Assembly (NCBI GenBank): GCA_030528645.1
Contig: JAUMYM010000002.1
Span: 62,001-126,000, forward strand
DNA from: Erysipelotrichaceae bacterium
GTDB taxonomy: Bacteria > Bacillota_I > Bacilli_A > Erysipelotrichales > Erysipelotrichaceae
Length of the DNA: 64,000 nt
Direction of reading: 5' to 3'
Within the stretch, counting starts at the first letter, position 1. Every line of letters begins with the position of its first letter. Position numbers and translations under genes: made by a program. Of this stretch, positions 1 to 7,874 are shown piece after piece. The notes under the pieces are model-generated. The model searched no databases and was not told the DNA's origin. It was given only the letters and a program-made list of their open reading frames with translations.

Positions 1-103
1 CAAATTCTAATACTTTTATACGTCGAATCAACTCTTCTGTCTTACCGGCAAACATACATCCGGTTATGACTTCAACCCATCCTTGTCGATATGTTTGATA
101 CAT
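1..103 (-). CDS. tdk: Thymidine kinase, N-terminal part (cut by window edge)
   Basis: Only the first 34 codons are inside the window. The translation begins [15 protein letters not shown] and continues [19 protein letters not shown]. This matches the start of type II (TK1-like) thymidine kinases: an aromatic lead-in, then a P-loop of the form GxMFxGKT followed by EELIRR. The enzyme phosphorylates thymidine with ATP in the cytosolic salvage pathway for dTTP. The start is the ATG at 101-103, preceded by the ribosome binding site AGGGGTG. The catalytic Glu, lid and zinc site lie beyond the edge and cannot be checked. Confidence 0.88.
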   Translation of the reverse strand, partial: MYQTYRQGWVEVITGCMFAGKTEELIRRIKVLEF

Positions 104-128
104 GATTTCACCCCTATTTTTCCTATTT

Positions 129-157
129 ATTCTATCAATTTTCAGTTGTTTTAACAA
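129..157 (-). promoter_or_regulatory. Probable tdk promoter
   Basis: On the minus strand, TTGTTA (152-157) and TAGAAT (129-134) are separated by 17 bases. The -10 is also preceded by TGA, giving an extended -10. It lies in the 60-base gap between the Cof phosphatase stop and the tdk start. Confidence 0.5.
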
Positions 158-163
158 TAACCT

Positions 164-973
164 TTATAAATCAAGCAATTCCTTAATGGCATAACTAATA
201 CCTTCTTCATCATTAGATCTTGTAACGATATTGGCAACTTGCTTAACTTCTTCTTTCGCATTTGCCATTGCTACTCCAACACCGGCATATTCAATCATCG
301 TCAAATCATTATAACCATCACCAAAGGCAATCACATCTTCTTGTTTTAACCCTAAGGTTTTAATCAAGCAATCCAAAGAGCTCGCCTTATCAACATGTAG
401 CGGCATCACTTCAATAAAAAATGCCTCCGAACGATAAATACTTAAAACTTTATGAAATTGCATCTGCAACTCTTTTTCCACCACCGCAGCTTTTTCAGGT
501 GGTGCAGTCAATAATAATTTATTTATTGGCTGATGATCTAAATACGATGGAAAATCCTCTACAACACGTAACTCCATAAAATTTAAACGTTGTTCCAGCT
601 CAATATACTCATCAATACGACGACCGCTTACAATGGTTTGATCCATGTAACTGATAATACCCACATCATTCTTTTGACAATAATCATAAATATCTTGGAT
701 GTATGCACTTGGAAATAGGGTTTGATTAACCACTTCATCGGTTTTACAATTTACTACCTTAGCTCCATTAAAAGCTAAAAGATAACCACCTATTTCATCA
801 AACTTCAATTCTTTTGCAAAAGCTTGTAATCCATTTACCGTACGACCACTAGCCAAAGCTAAATAATGCCCTTTTTTGGCTAAAGACATCAAAACTTCTT
901 TTGTTTTTTGCGTAATTTGTTTTTGACTTGTTGTCAATGTTCCATCTATATCGAATACAAATAATTTCTTCAT
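164..973 (-). CDS. Cof-type HAD-superfamily phosphatase
   Basis: 269 residues, the usual size of Cof/YidA-like HAD hydrolases with a type IIB cap. Motif I is DIDGTLTTS at residues 8-16 (nucleophile Asp8, acid Asp10), motif II is in LALASGRT near 38-45, and motif IV is the late GDGYNDLTM stretch near residue 218. Members dephosphorylate sugar phosphates, flavin or pyridoxal phosphates in the cytosol; the substrate cannot be read from sequence. The start has AAGGAG nine bases upstream. A second Cof protein of the same class lies in the PTS operon at 61629-62408. Confidence 0.87.
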   Translation of the reverse strand: MKKLFVFDIDGTLTTSQKQITQKTKEVLMSLAKKGHYLALASGRTVNGLQAFAKELKFDEIGGYLLAFNGAKVVNCKTDEVVNQTLFPSAYIQDIYDYCQKNDVGIISYMDQTIVSGRRIDEYIELEQRLNFMELRVVEDFPSYLDHQPINKLLLTAPPEKAAVVEKELQMQFHKVLSIYRSEAFFIEVMPLHVDKASSLDCLIKTLGLKQEDVIAFGDGYNDLTMIEYAGVGVAMANAKEEVKQVANIVTRSNDEEGISYAIKELLDL

Positions 974-982
974 ACATTCTCC

Positions 983-1014
983 TTAAAATAAAAAATAAGA
1001 GTAGAACTCTTATT
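983..1014 (-). terminator. Intrinsic terminator of rpmE2
   Basis: Minus strand reads AATAAGAGT-TCT-ACTCTTATT followed by a T-rich run. The upstream arm overlaps the rpmE2 stop codon (1010-1012). Confidence 0.85.
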
Positions 1015-1258
1015 TCTTTAAGCCAAATTTCTTATTGAATTTCTCAATTCTACCAGCTGCAGCAGCGAAACGTTGTTTACCTGTATAGAATGGATGTGTA
1101 TCAGAACTAATTTCCACTTTGATTAATGGATATGTATTTCCATCTTCCCATTCCACTGTTTCTTTTGATGCTTTTGTAGATCCAGATAAAAATTTATAAC
1201 CACTTGTGATATCCATAAATACCACTTTTCTATATTCTGGATGAATTCCTTTTTTCAT
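1010..1258 (-). CDS. rpmE2: 50S ribosomal protein L31 type B
   Basis: 82 residues beginning [17 protein letters not shown]. The [10 protein letters not shown] core and the absence of the CxxC zinc-binding cysteines make this the zinc-independent (type B, YtiA-like) form, which in Bacillota can replace the zinc form on the large subunit under zinc limitation. No zinc-type copy is in the window. It is a single-gene unit with its own consensus promoter (1313-1341) and a terminator overlapping its stop codon. The start has the ribosome binding site GAAGGGAG. No Zur-like operator was recognised. Confidence 0.95.
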   Translation of the reverse strand: MKKGIHPEYRKVVFMDITSGYKFLSGSTKASKETVEWEDGNTYPLIKVEISSDTHPFYTGKQRFAAAAGRIEKFNKKFGLKK

Positions 1259-1312
1259 ACTGATCTCCCTTCTGCCTTAATCACTCTGCGTGTTTAAAGT
1301 AAGTGCCTATAT

Positions 1313-1341
1313 AATATAGCACATTCCAACTACTTTGACAA
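1313..1341 (-). promoter_or_regulatory. rpmE2 promoter
   Basis: On the minus strand, TTGTCA (1336-1341) and TATATT (1313-1318) are 17 bases apart, starting just after the murA stop codon. The transcript would have an untranslated leader of about 45 bases. Confidence 0.75.
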
Positions 1342-1342
1342 G

Positions 1343-2611
1343 CTAGATTTCATCAATTTGTTTGCGATATATCACTGCACCCAATGCCTTTAATTTTTCA
1401 TCTAAGCCATCATAACCACGGTCAATATGATATACTTCACGAATCGTTGTAGTTCCTTGTGCCATTAAACCTGCAATTACCAAAGCTGCTCCACAACGTA
1501 AATCTGTTGCCGTTACAAGCTCTCCGTATAAAGGCGTTGGTCCTGTAATGGTACAAGAAGCATTATATACATCTGCCTTTGCACCCATTTTCTGTAATTC
1601 AAAACAATTCTTAAAACGCTCCGGATAAATGGTTTCACGAACACTGCTTGTTCCATTTGCTTTGGTCATTAATGCGGTTAACGGTTGTTGCAAATCTGTT
1701 GCAAATCCCGGATAAGGTAGTGTTTGTACATCCACTGCCTTAATCTCTTTTGTTTCTTCAATCGTAATGCTATCAACATCAATGCTCATTTGAATCCCCA
1801 TTTCCTCTAACTTAGAAATTAAAGACTCTAAATGCTGAGGAATAATATTATTAATTGTCATCTTTTCTGCACAAGCCGCTGCCATAATAATAAATGTTCC
1901 CGCTTCAATACGATCCGGAATAATTTCATGGAAACAACCGGATAAGGATTCCACACCATCAATGGTAATAAACCCTGTACCTGCACCACGAATTTTTGCC
2001 CCCATTTTATTTAAAAGGGTTGCCACATCAATAATCTCCGGCTCTTTTGCCGCATTTTCAATGATGGTACGCCCCTTGGCATACACCGAAGCCATCATAA
2101 TATTAATCGTTGCTCCAACCGAAGCAATATCCAAAAATATTTTTGTTCCCACAAGCTCTTGCGCTTTTATTTCATAATAGCCATGCGAATATTCAACACT
2201 TGCCCCTAAAGCTTCAAAGCCCTTAAGATGCAAATCAATCGGACGAGGCCCAAGATAACAGCCCCCCGGCATTTTCATTTTTACATATTTGTATTTTCCA
2301 AGTAAAGCACCCATAAAATAATAGGAAGCTCTTAACTTAGATACCGCCGGTATATCAAGTGGTATATTCTTCATTTCACTTGGATCAATCACAATATGAT
2401 CTCGACTACGTCGTACTACATTTACACTTAATGCACTTAACAGTTCACTCAGCGATTCTACATCACTGATATTTGGCACATCACAAATAGTTACAGGTCC
2501 ATTAGCTAAAATTGCTGCCGGTATTAAGGCAACCGTTGCATTTTTAGAGCTGCTGATACGCACTTGACCGTTTAATTTACGTCCACCTTCAATCACAATT
2601 ACATCTTCCAT
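1343..2611 (-). CDS. murA: UDP-N-acetylglucosamine 1-carboxyvinyltransferase
   Basis: 422 residues, full length for MurA. It transfers enolpyruvate from PEP to UDP-GlcNAc, the first committed step of peptidoglycan synthesis in the cytosol. Visible landmarks are SSKNA with the Lys23-Asn24 pair, PGGCYLGPRPIDLH with the fosfomycin-target Cys at 118, and a C-terminal half with the PGFATDLQQP motif ending in RGYDGLDEKL. Many Bacillota carry two paralogues (MurAA/MurAB, the latter also called MurZ); which one this is was not decided. It sits 12 bases downstream of a HAD phosphatase and is probably co-transcribed with it. Confidence 0.95.
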   Translation of the reverse strand: MEDVIVIEGGRKLNGQVRISSSKNATVALIPAAILANGPVTICDVPNISDVESLSELLSALSVNVVRRSRDHIVIDPSEMKNIPLDIPAVSKLRASYYFMGALLGKYKYVKMKMPGGCYLGPRPIDLHLKGFEALGASVEYSHGYYEIKAQELVGTKIFLDIASVGATINIMMASVYAKGRTIIENAAKEPEIIDVATLLNKMGAKIRGAGTGFITIDGVESLSGCFHEIIPDRIEAGTFIIMAAACAEKMTINNIIPQHLESLISKLEEMGIQMSIDVDSITIEETKEIKAVDVQTLPYPGFATDLQQPLTALMTKANGTSSVRETIYPERFKNCFELQKMGAKADVYNASCTITGPTPLYGELVTATDLRCGAALVIAGLMAQGTTTIREVYHIDRGYDGLDEKLKALGAVIYRKQIDEI

Positions 2612-2623
2612 ACAATTAACTCC

Positions 2624-3292
2624 TTAATGCCCATATAAGTGTAACACATTATGCTTAATATACGTAACTAAGCTTTGAATATCTTTTACAAGTAAATCCG
2701 CATGTTGTTGATTTTGTCCATAACGTTGATCAATACGAGCCACAGTAAACATGTTCGCATTCACTCCGGCCATGATACCTAATTCACTATCTTCATAAAC
2801 AATACATTCATACGGTTCTACACGCAATGCTTTTGCTGCACTTAAATAAATAGCAGGATTGGGTTTCGATTCATGGAAATCATCTCCACACAACACAACA
2901 TCGAAATATGATGTAAGGTTCATAGCTTCTAAATTTCTAACAATGGTATGCTTAGGACTTGCTGAACACAAACCGAGTTTTAATCCTAACGATACTAACT
3001 CCTCCAATGCTTCTTTGACTCCATCAAACATTAACAAATCCGCTTGAAGGACATGTTCACGATAAAAATAATCTTCATTCGCTCGTTTCAATTCCTCTAT
3101 TGTATATTTTCCTTCAAACATATCATAAATCATTTGATAAGTTGTCTTCATGGAAGTACCAATCAAACGATACACCGATTCTTTACTTCCCGTATATCCT
3201 AAACGTCTCATCCAAGCAATGGTTCCTTCCATATAATGCTTTTCTGAATCCATTAAGATACCATCCATATCAAATAAGATTGCCTTTATCAT
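2624..3292 (-). CDS. HAD-superfamily hydrolase, subfamily IA (beta-phosphoglucomutase-like)
   Basis: 222 residues. Motif I is FDMDGILMDSE (residues 7-17), motif II is in LGLCSASPKHTI near 108, and motif III/IV appears in KPNPAIYLSAAKAL and YEDSELGIMAG near 147-177. The helical cap between motifs I and II is of the C1 type found in beta-phosphoglucomutases and sugar phosphatases. The DxD pair is intact, so phosphatase or phosphomutase activity is expected; the substrate is unknown. Its stop lies 12 bases before murA. The start is preceded by AGGTGA. Confidence 0.85.
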   Translation of the reverse strand: MIKAILFDMDGILMDSEKHYMEGTIAWMRRLGYTGSKESVYRLIGTSMKTTYQMIYDMFEGKYTIEELKRANEDYFYREHVLQADLLMFDGVKEALEELVSLGLKLGLCSASPKHTIVRNLEAMNLTSYFDVVLCGDDFHESKPNPAIYLSAAKALRVEPYECIVYEDSELGIMAGVNANMFTVARIDQRYGQNQQHADLLVKDIQSLVTYIKHNVLHLYGH

Positions 3293-3317
3293 AAAATCAC
3301 CTCAGAAATAATTATAA

Positions 3318-3345
3318 CAAAAAAAGTGTTATCTTTCGATAACAC
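3318..3345 (-). terminator. Intrinsic terminator of fba
   Basis: Minus strand GTGTTATC-GAAA-GATAACAC (3326-3345) is an 8-bp stem with a GNRA-type loop followed by a run of T. Confidence 0.92.
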
Positions 3346-3360
3346 CCTACAATACCTTTA

Positions 3361-4227
3361 TTAAGCTTTATTAGCTGAACCAAATTGATTCATCATTGCA
3401 ACTACTTTTGTTTGAATTGCTTTTGCACCCGGAGCAAGTAATTTACGAGGGTCATATCCCTTAGATTCTTGATCTTTACCGGCCATGATGTATTCACGTG
3501 TAGCAGCAGCGAATTCTAATTGTAATTCTGTATTAACATTGATTTTAGAAACCCCTAATGTAATTGCTTTAGCAACTTGTTCAGCAGGGATACCGCTACC
3601 GCCATGTAATACCAATGGTTTTCCTTCTGTAAGCTCTTGGATTTTACCTAATACTTCAAAGTTTAATCCAGGCCAGTTTGCAGGATATTTACCATGAATA
3701 TTACCAATACCAGCAGCTAAGAAATCTACACCTAAATCTGAAATTGTCTTACATTCTTGAGGATCTGCAAACTCACCAGCTCCTACAACACCGTCTTCTT
3801 CACCACCAATAGAACCAACTTCACATTCTACAGAAATCCCCAAGCTGTGTGCATGCTCAATGATTTCTTTTGATTTTGCAATGTTTTCTTCGATTGGGAA
3901 ATGAGAACCATCGAACATAACTGAAGTAAATCCAGCTTCAATTGCATTCTTTGCACCATCGAATGAACCATGGTCTAAGTGAATAGCAACCGGAACTGTA
4001 ATACCCATTTGATCATGAATACCCTTTACCATTGCAACTACTGTTTTAAACCCACACATGTATTTTGCAGCGCCTTCAGAAACCCCTAAAATTACCGGAG
4101 AATTTGCTTCTTGTGCAGCAGCTAAAATCGCTTTTGTCCATTCTAAATTGTTGATATTGAATTGCCCAATCGCATAATGACCAGCATGAGCCTTTTCAAT
4201 CATTTCTTTTGCAGATACTAATACCAT
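3361..4227 (-). CDS. fba: Class II fructose-1,6-bisphosphate aldolase
   Basis: 288 residues, standard for the zinc-dependent class II enzyme of Bacillota. It cleaves fructose-1,6-bisphosphate to dihydroxyacetone phosphate and glyceraldehyde-3-phosphate. Signatures include GQFNINNLEW near the N-terminus, the zinc site HLDHG near 83-87, ECEVGSIGGEEDG, IGNIHGKYP and VLHGGSGIP. It is followed by a strong terminator and preceded by AGGAGGAC, so it looks like a highly expressed single-gene unit. With gap (47882-48892) it gives two central glycolytic genes in this window. Confidence 0.97.
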   Translation of the reverse strand: MVLVSAKEMIEKAHAGHYAIGQFNINNLEWTKAILAAAQEANSPVILGVSEGAAKYMCGFKTVVAMVKGIHDQMGITVPVAIHLDHGSFDGAKNAIEAGFTSVMFDGSHFPIEENIAKSKEIIEHAHSLGISVECEVGSIGGEEDGVVGAGEFADPQECKTISDLGVDFLAAGIGNIHGKYPANWPGLNFEVLGKIQELTEGKPLVLHGGSGIPAEQVAKAITLGVSKINVNTELQLEFAAATREYIMAGKDQESKGYDPRKLLAPGAKAIQTKVVAMMNQFGSANKA

Positions 4228-4306
4228 TTTAAAGTCCTCCTATTATGACATAACTATAATACTTCATTTTTCATGATTTTTAAAGTAAGAATATCTATTT
4301 TTCACA

Positions 4307-4804
4307 TTATTTTAACCGAAAATGTCCTTCTTGCTTTTCAAGTAAAACAACCGCTTGTGCTAATACCCCTAATTCTTGACCAACAAACCCTAAACCTTCT
4401 CCTCTTGTAGCTTTCACATTTACTTGATCCAAAGAAAGATGCAACTCCTTGGCAATGTTACGACGCATCTCATCAATATAAGGAGCCATTTTAGGACGTT
4501 CAATCATAATTAAGGAATCTATATTAACTACTTGATACCCTCTTTGTCGAATCATCTTACCACATTCATTTAAAATCATTAAGCTGCTTGCACCTTTATA
4601 TTGCATGCCGGTATCCGGGAAGTGTTTCCCTAAGTCCCCTAAAGCCAAAGCCCCCAACATCGCCTCTGCAATCGCATGCAATAAAGCATCCGCATCACTA
4701 TGACCTAAAAGACCTTTTTCATACGGAATGTTTACTCCACCTAAAATTAACTCTCTACCCATTACCAGCTGATGAATATCACTTGATTGACCTATACGAT
4801 ACAT
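4307..4804 (-). CDS. ispF: 2-C-methyl-D-erythritol 2,4-cyclodiphosphate synthase
   Basis: 165 residues. It converts CDP-ME 2-phosphate to MEcPP with loss of CMP in the MEP isoprenoid pathway. The metal ligands Asp9 and His11 lie in SSDIHQL and the third His in GLLGHSDAD. KYKGA-like and GALALGDLGKHFPDT segments and NVKATRGEGLGFVG are also present. The usual GHGFDVH entry is GQSSDIH here and the ATTTEKLGF segment is ATRGEGLGF. I think these are subfamily variants rather than damage, since ligands and fold motifs remain. It follows a HAD gene by seven bases. Confidence 0.93.
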   Translation of the reverse strand: MYRIGQSSDIHQLVMGRELILGGVNIPYEKGLLGHSDADALLHAIAEAMLGALALGDLGKHFPDTGMQYKGASSLMILNECGKMIRQRGYQVVNIDSLIMIERPKMAPYIDEMRRNIAKELHLSLDQVNVKATRGEGLGFVGQELGVLAQAVVLLEKQEGHFRLK

Positions 4805-4811
4805 ACTTACC

Positions 4812-5444
4812 TCACAAATTTATATCTACATCCTTAAGATGATCAAACACACACTCGGTATGCTTTAACAATTGGTTTTTAGATTGATGTCCTTTACTGA
4901 CCAAAGCACACGCAACATCAATTGCCTTTGCACAATGCAAGTCATGAATACTATCTCCAATAAACAAACACCTGCTTACATCAATGTTATTGTCCTGCAT
5001 CCACTGCATGGCAACTTCCATCTTACCCTTACCTAAAATATTATCACTACCTAAAATTTCATCAAAGTAATGATCAATTTTTAATTCTTGGCACTGTTTT
5101 AACAATAAATCTTTACGACTTGCAGAAATAATTACGTTACGATTATTTAACGCAATAGACTCTTCAATCTTATTAATAAAACCATCCATCAATGTTGCTT
5201 CATGAAAATATTGATCATATAAATGAATAAATTCTTTTGATAGCACATGATAATCAATGACATCAAAATTATAACCTAACTTTTCATAATAACGAATTAC
5301 CGGAAACTCAAATAATTCCAAATATTCTTCTTTACTTACAATACGATTAATGCGATAACGTTTATTTAAGATATTTTCTGCTTTTAAACATATATCTACA
5401 TCATCTAAGATCGTTCCATTAAAATCCCAAATTATATACTTCAT
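4812..5444 (-). CDS. HAD-like hydrolase with DFNGT motif
   Basis: 210 residues of HAD-IA character. Motif I is WDFNGTILDD: the nucleophile Asp7 is present but the usual second Asp (general acid) is Asn9. Motif II (VIISASRKD) and motif IV (CLFIGDSIHDLHCAKA) are intact, and a helical cap lies between. HAD proteins with DxN are known and may be slow phosphatases or binders. The gene lies directly upstream of ispF, suggesting co-transcription, but no pathway link is evident. The start is supported by AGGAGA. Confidence 0.75.
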   Translation of the reverse strand: MKYIIWDFNGTILDDVDICLKAENILNKRYRINRIVSKEEYLELFEFPVIRYYEKLGYNFDVIDYHVLSKEFIHLYDQYFHEATLMDGFINKIEESIALNNRNVIISASRKDLLLKQCQELKIDHYFDEILGSDNILGKGKMEVAMQWMQDNNIDVSRCLFIGDSIHDLHCAKAIDVACALVSKGHQSKNQLLKHTECVFDHLKDVDINL

Positions 5445-5470
5445 TGTTTTTCTCCTGTTTTATAAATTAT

Positions 5471-5501
5471 ACAAAAAATAAGCCTACAATGTAAGCTTAT
5501 T
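5471..5501 (-). terminator. Intrinsic terminator of rpoE
   Basis: Minus strand AATAAGCTTAC-ATT-GTAGGCTTATT with one G-T pair, then TTTTTTG. The stem overlaps the rpoE stop codon. Confidence 0.88.
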
Positions 5502-5841
5502 AATATTCATCCTCTTCATTTTTACTTGTTACTTCATCATCATCAATAAATTCAAACTCTTCATCTAACAAGTCATCATCATCAATTAAAATACTACTTG
5601 TATCAAAATGTGTCTCTTCATATGTGCGACGGCTACGTAAATCCCACTTATTATCTTCTAGGGAAGCAAAGCGATTATCCAACATCATATCCGTATAAAA
5701 TTGAGCAATCTTCTTTTGTGCCATCGTTTCATCAAAGCCCATCTTTGCACACACTTCTTCCCAAAGTTTTGCAAACGCAACACTGCGCTTCTTCTTTGAC
5801 AACATTTCAAAAGCCACATCCGTCATTGATTTTTTACTCAT
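5500..5841 (-). CDS. rpoE: DNA-directed RNA polymerase delta subunit
   Basis: 113 residues with the two-part layout of the Bacillota delta subunit. A folded N-terminal HARE-HTH domain (MSKKSMTDVAFEMLSKKK through NKWDLRSRR) is followed by a disordered acidic tail rich in Asp and Glu. The tail (about 40 residues) is shorter than in Bacillus. Delta helps recycle RNA polymerase and raises promoter selectivity and sensitivity to initiating NTP. It lies 11 bases after a DUF1934 gene and shares its promoter (6255-6282). Confidence 0.93.
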   Translation of the reverse strand: MSKKSMTDVAFEMLSKKKRSVAFAKLWEEVCAKMGFDETMAQKKIAQFYTDMMLDNRFASLEDNKWDLRSRRTYEETHFDTSSILIDDDDLLDEEFEFIDDDEVTSKNEEDEY

Positions 5842-5852
5842 CGGTACTCTCC

Positions 5853-6227
5853 TTAATTTAACATCTTGTCAATTACGATTATTTTAAATTCAAAATGTGC
5901 GACAATCTCTTGATTTTGCTTTAGATAATACTGACACACAACTTCACTTTCAGAACTATGAAAAGAAACAATTTCAACCTCAAACGATAACTGTCCATAA
6001 GGTGTTTTTATAGTAAGACTACCTTGATCCTTGGATACTTCCAGATGGGTTTCGTTGTCCTCAAGACGTAAAATCTTCATAGACTCTGATTCTACCTTCA
6101 CATAAAGGGAAGCTCTTGAACTTTTCTCTAACACTTTAAACTCTTTGATCGACTCTACAATACCGTCATATAGCTCAAATGCAGTATCGGTTAAAAAATC
6201 ATATTGAACTACTTTAATTTTCTTCAT
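5853..6227 (-). CDS. DUF1934 (YwiB-like) beta-barrel protein
   Basis: 124 residues from the ATG at 6225-6227, with AAAGTGA upstream. An in-frame GTG at 6236 would add three residues but has no better ribosome binding site. Alternating beta-strand character and the TPYGQLSFEVE segment match the DUF1934/YwiB family, a small calycin-like barrel of unknown function often found near rpoE. No catalytic residues are recognised. Co-transcription with rpoE is implied by 11-base spacing. Confidence 0.7.
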   Translation of the reverse strand: MKKIKVVQYDFLTDTAFELYDGIVESIKEFKVLEKSSRASLYVKVESESMKILRLEDNETHLEVSKDQGSLTIKTPYGQLSFEVEIVSFHSSESEVVCQYYLKQNQEIVAHFEFKIIVIDKMLN

Positions 6228-6254
6228 TGTATTCACTTTCTAAATACCACTAGA

Positions 6255-6282
6255 ATTATAACCATTATTGATATAATGTCAA
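6255..6282 (-). promoter_or_regulatory. Promoter of the DUF1934-rpoE unit
   Basis: TTGACA (6277-6282) and TATAAT (6255-6260) on the minus strand, 16 bases apart: perfect hexamers at both positions. Confidence 0.85.
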
Positions 6283-6365
6283 TACTTATTAAATCACTTT
6301 ATTTATTACTATTTCTATTCATTCTAGTTTTCGATATACACTTAACACCCACTATAACAATTGGA

Positions 6366-6397
6366 TTGTAAACCTATATCCATCTAAATGTTTACAA
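6366..6397. repeat. Inverted repeat TTGTAAAC-N16-GTTTACAA
   Basis: A perfect 8-bp inverted repeat (6366-6373 and 6390-6397) in the gap between the HD phosphohydrolase stop and the DUF1934 promoter. It overlaps the U-tract of the HD gene terminator. It could be a protein-binding operator or merely structure; no regulator was identified. Confidence 0.35.
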
Positions 6398-6433
6398 AAA
6401 AACTACTAAAGAAAACAATGCCCTTAGTAGTTT
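6394..6433 (-). terminator. Intrinsic terminator of the HD phosphohydrolase gene
   Basis: Minus strand AAACTACTAAG with CTTTAGTAGTTT across an 11-base loop, followed by a T-run. Confidence 0.8.
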
Positions 6434-6459
6434 GATGTATTAATTGATAGGATGATGTA

Positions 6460-7674
6460 TTAGAAACCCTGTAGTAATTCTTTGGGACCAAACAATAAAG
6501 ATTCTTTTTTAACCTCCGCCTTTACAATTGCACTAACGATGTTACTTGTTTGAGATAACTCCTGAATCTGTTTGTTTACCAAAATATAAATATCACTACC
6601 GATATATGGTTGATATGGTTTTTTACTAGCCTGATCATATCTTAAATAGTAACGTGAATCATAGCCTGCTTCTTCAAGACATTTTTTATAATACGCCATT
6701 GTCTCTTTACTGGCATCGACATAGCCAAATAGTTTACGATCCAATAAAGCCTTCGCTAAATCAGCTAGAATAGGATCGCTTACCTTCCTTAAACACATAA
6801 TGCCATAATTACACGCATGCTCATCAAATAGGAAGTGATCTTCGACTGAAATAGTACCTTCTTGCAAAAAGACATCAAACATCGTAATTCCTTTTAATAC
6901 TTCCGGTTGATGAAGATACACATCTTTTAAACGTGCAAAGAAACATTGTAACATTACCTCAAAGCTACGTGCCACAGGATGAAGATAGACTTGCCAATAC
7001 ATGTGATAACGAGCCATGATATAATCTTCCACCGTATGCATTCCACTTTCTTTGATGACTAATTGTTCTTGTTTTACACGTATGGTTCTCAACAAACGTT
7101 CTAAATCAAACTGCCCATATTTTGTGCCCGTAAAGTAAGAATCACGTAATAAGTAATCCATGCGATCGGCATCCAATTGTGATGATATAATCTGTGTCAA
7201 AATGTTATTTGGATGACTATGATTTATAATGTCACACACATCCTTAGCTAAAGAAGGATGATGCTGCATAAGAATCGAATGAATTTGGGTGTCTTCCAAA
7301 AGAATGCGTTGAGTAAATTCTTCATGATTACAATTTACAATACTTTCAAAGGCATGACTGTATGGAAAATGCCCTACATCATGCAGCAACCCTGCAACCA
7401 TGACACAAACCTTTTCATACTCTGTTAGACTATGGTTTAAATCCTCAATTTCTACAACCATACGACGCACAATTTCATAAACACCTAAACTATGTTCAAA
7501 CCGTGTATGCATAGCCGTATGATAGACCGCAAAAGCTCCCCCTAATTGTCGAATGCGACGTAAACGTTGAAATTCCTTGGTATTTAATAACTCCCATATC
7601 ACTTGTAAATCAATGTGAACATATCCATGAATCGGATCTCTTAAGACTTTTACTTCACTTAATTTTGTAAACAT
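6460..7674 (-). CDS. HD-domain phosphohydrolase of the YwfO / dNTPase-like family
   Basis: 404 residues. The N-terminus VLRDPIHGYVHI, then FQRLRRIRQLG, HTRFEHSLGVY (first metal His), GLLHDVGHFPYSHAFE (HD pair), and SSQLDADRMDYLLRDSYFTG form the conserved core of the YwfO/SAMHD1-related family. Enterococcal members hydrolyse dNTPs to deoxynucleosides and triphosphate, so control of dNTP pools is a reasonable role, but the substrate is inferred. Metal-binding His and Asp residues are all present. The promoter appears to be an extended -10 at 7696-7704, just beyond the nadE-side terminator. Confidence 0.88.
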   Translation of the reverse strand: MFTKLSEVKVLRDPIHGYVHIDLQVIWELLNTKEFQRLRRIRQLGGAFAVYHTAMHTRFEHSLGVYEIVRRMVVEIEDLNHSLTEYEKVCVMVAGLLHDVGHFPYSHAFESIVNCNHEEFTQRILLEDTQIHSILMQHHPSLAKDVCDIINHSHPNNILTQIISSQLDADRMDYLLRDSYFTGTKYGQFDLERLLRTIRVKQEQLVIKESGMHTVEDYIMARYHMYWQVYLHPVARSFEVMLQCFFARLKDVYLHQPEVLKGITMFDVFLQEGTISVEDHFLFDEHACNYGIMCLRKVSDPILADLAKALLDRKLFGYVDASKETMAYYKKCLEEAGYDSRYYLRYDQASKKPYQPYIGSDIYILVNKQIQELSQTSNIVSAIVKAEVKKESLLFGPKELLQGF

Positions 7675-7695
7675 CTTATCACCTCTAATACTAAT

Positions 7696-7704
7696 AGTAT
7701 AACA
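7696..7704 (-). promoter_or_regulatory. Extended -10 promoter of the HD gene
   Basis: TGTTATACT on the minus strand; no good -35. It directly follows the bidirectional hairpin at 7706-7729. Confidence 0.45.
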
Positions 7705-7705
7705 G

Positions 7706-7729
7706 AAAAAAAGTCCGAAGACCTTTTTT
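7706..7729. terminator. Bidirectional terminator hairpin downstream of nadE
   Basis: A GTC-CGAA-GAC core flanked by six A and six T, so it can act on either strand. On the minus strand it would end the pncB-nadD-nadE transcript before the HD gene promoter. Confidence 0.6.
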
Positions 7730-7874
7730 CTAAAACTTATAAGGGGATAGAATGTTTTGTACGAATAATAAGGGGATATTACTATGTACTACAAGGCTTC
7801 TATTATACCTTGTACATACATCATACCAAGTTCTTATCGAAATAATTTGTTTTCTTTATGTAAAATTATGTGAG
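7730..7874. other. Intergenic stretch downstream of nadE
   Basis: No ORF. It holds two direct copies of ATAAGGGGATA about 30 bases apart (near 7738 and 7768) and a small hairpin ACAAGG...CCTTGT near 7790-7815. No function assigned. Confidence 0.4.
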
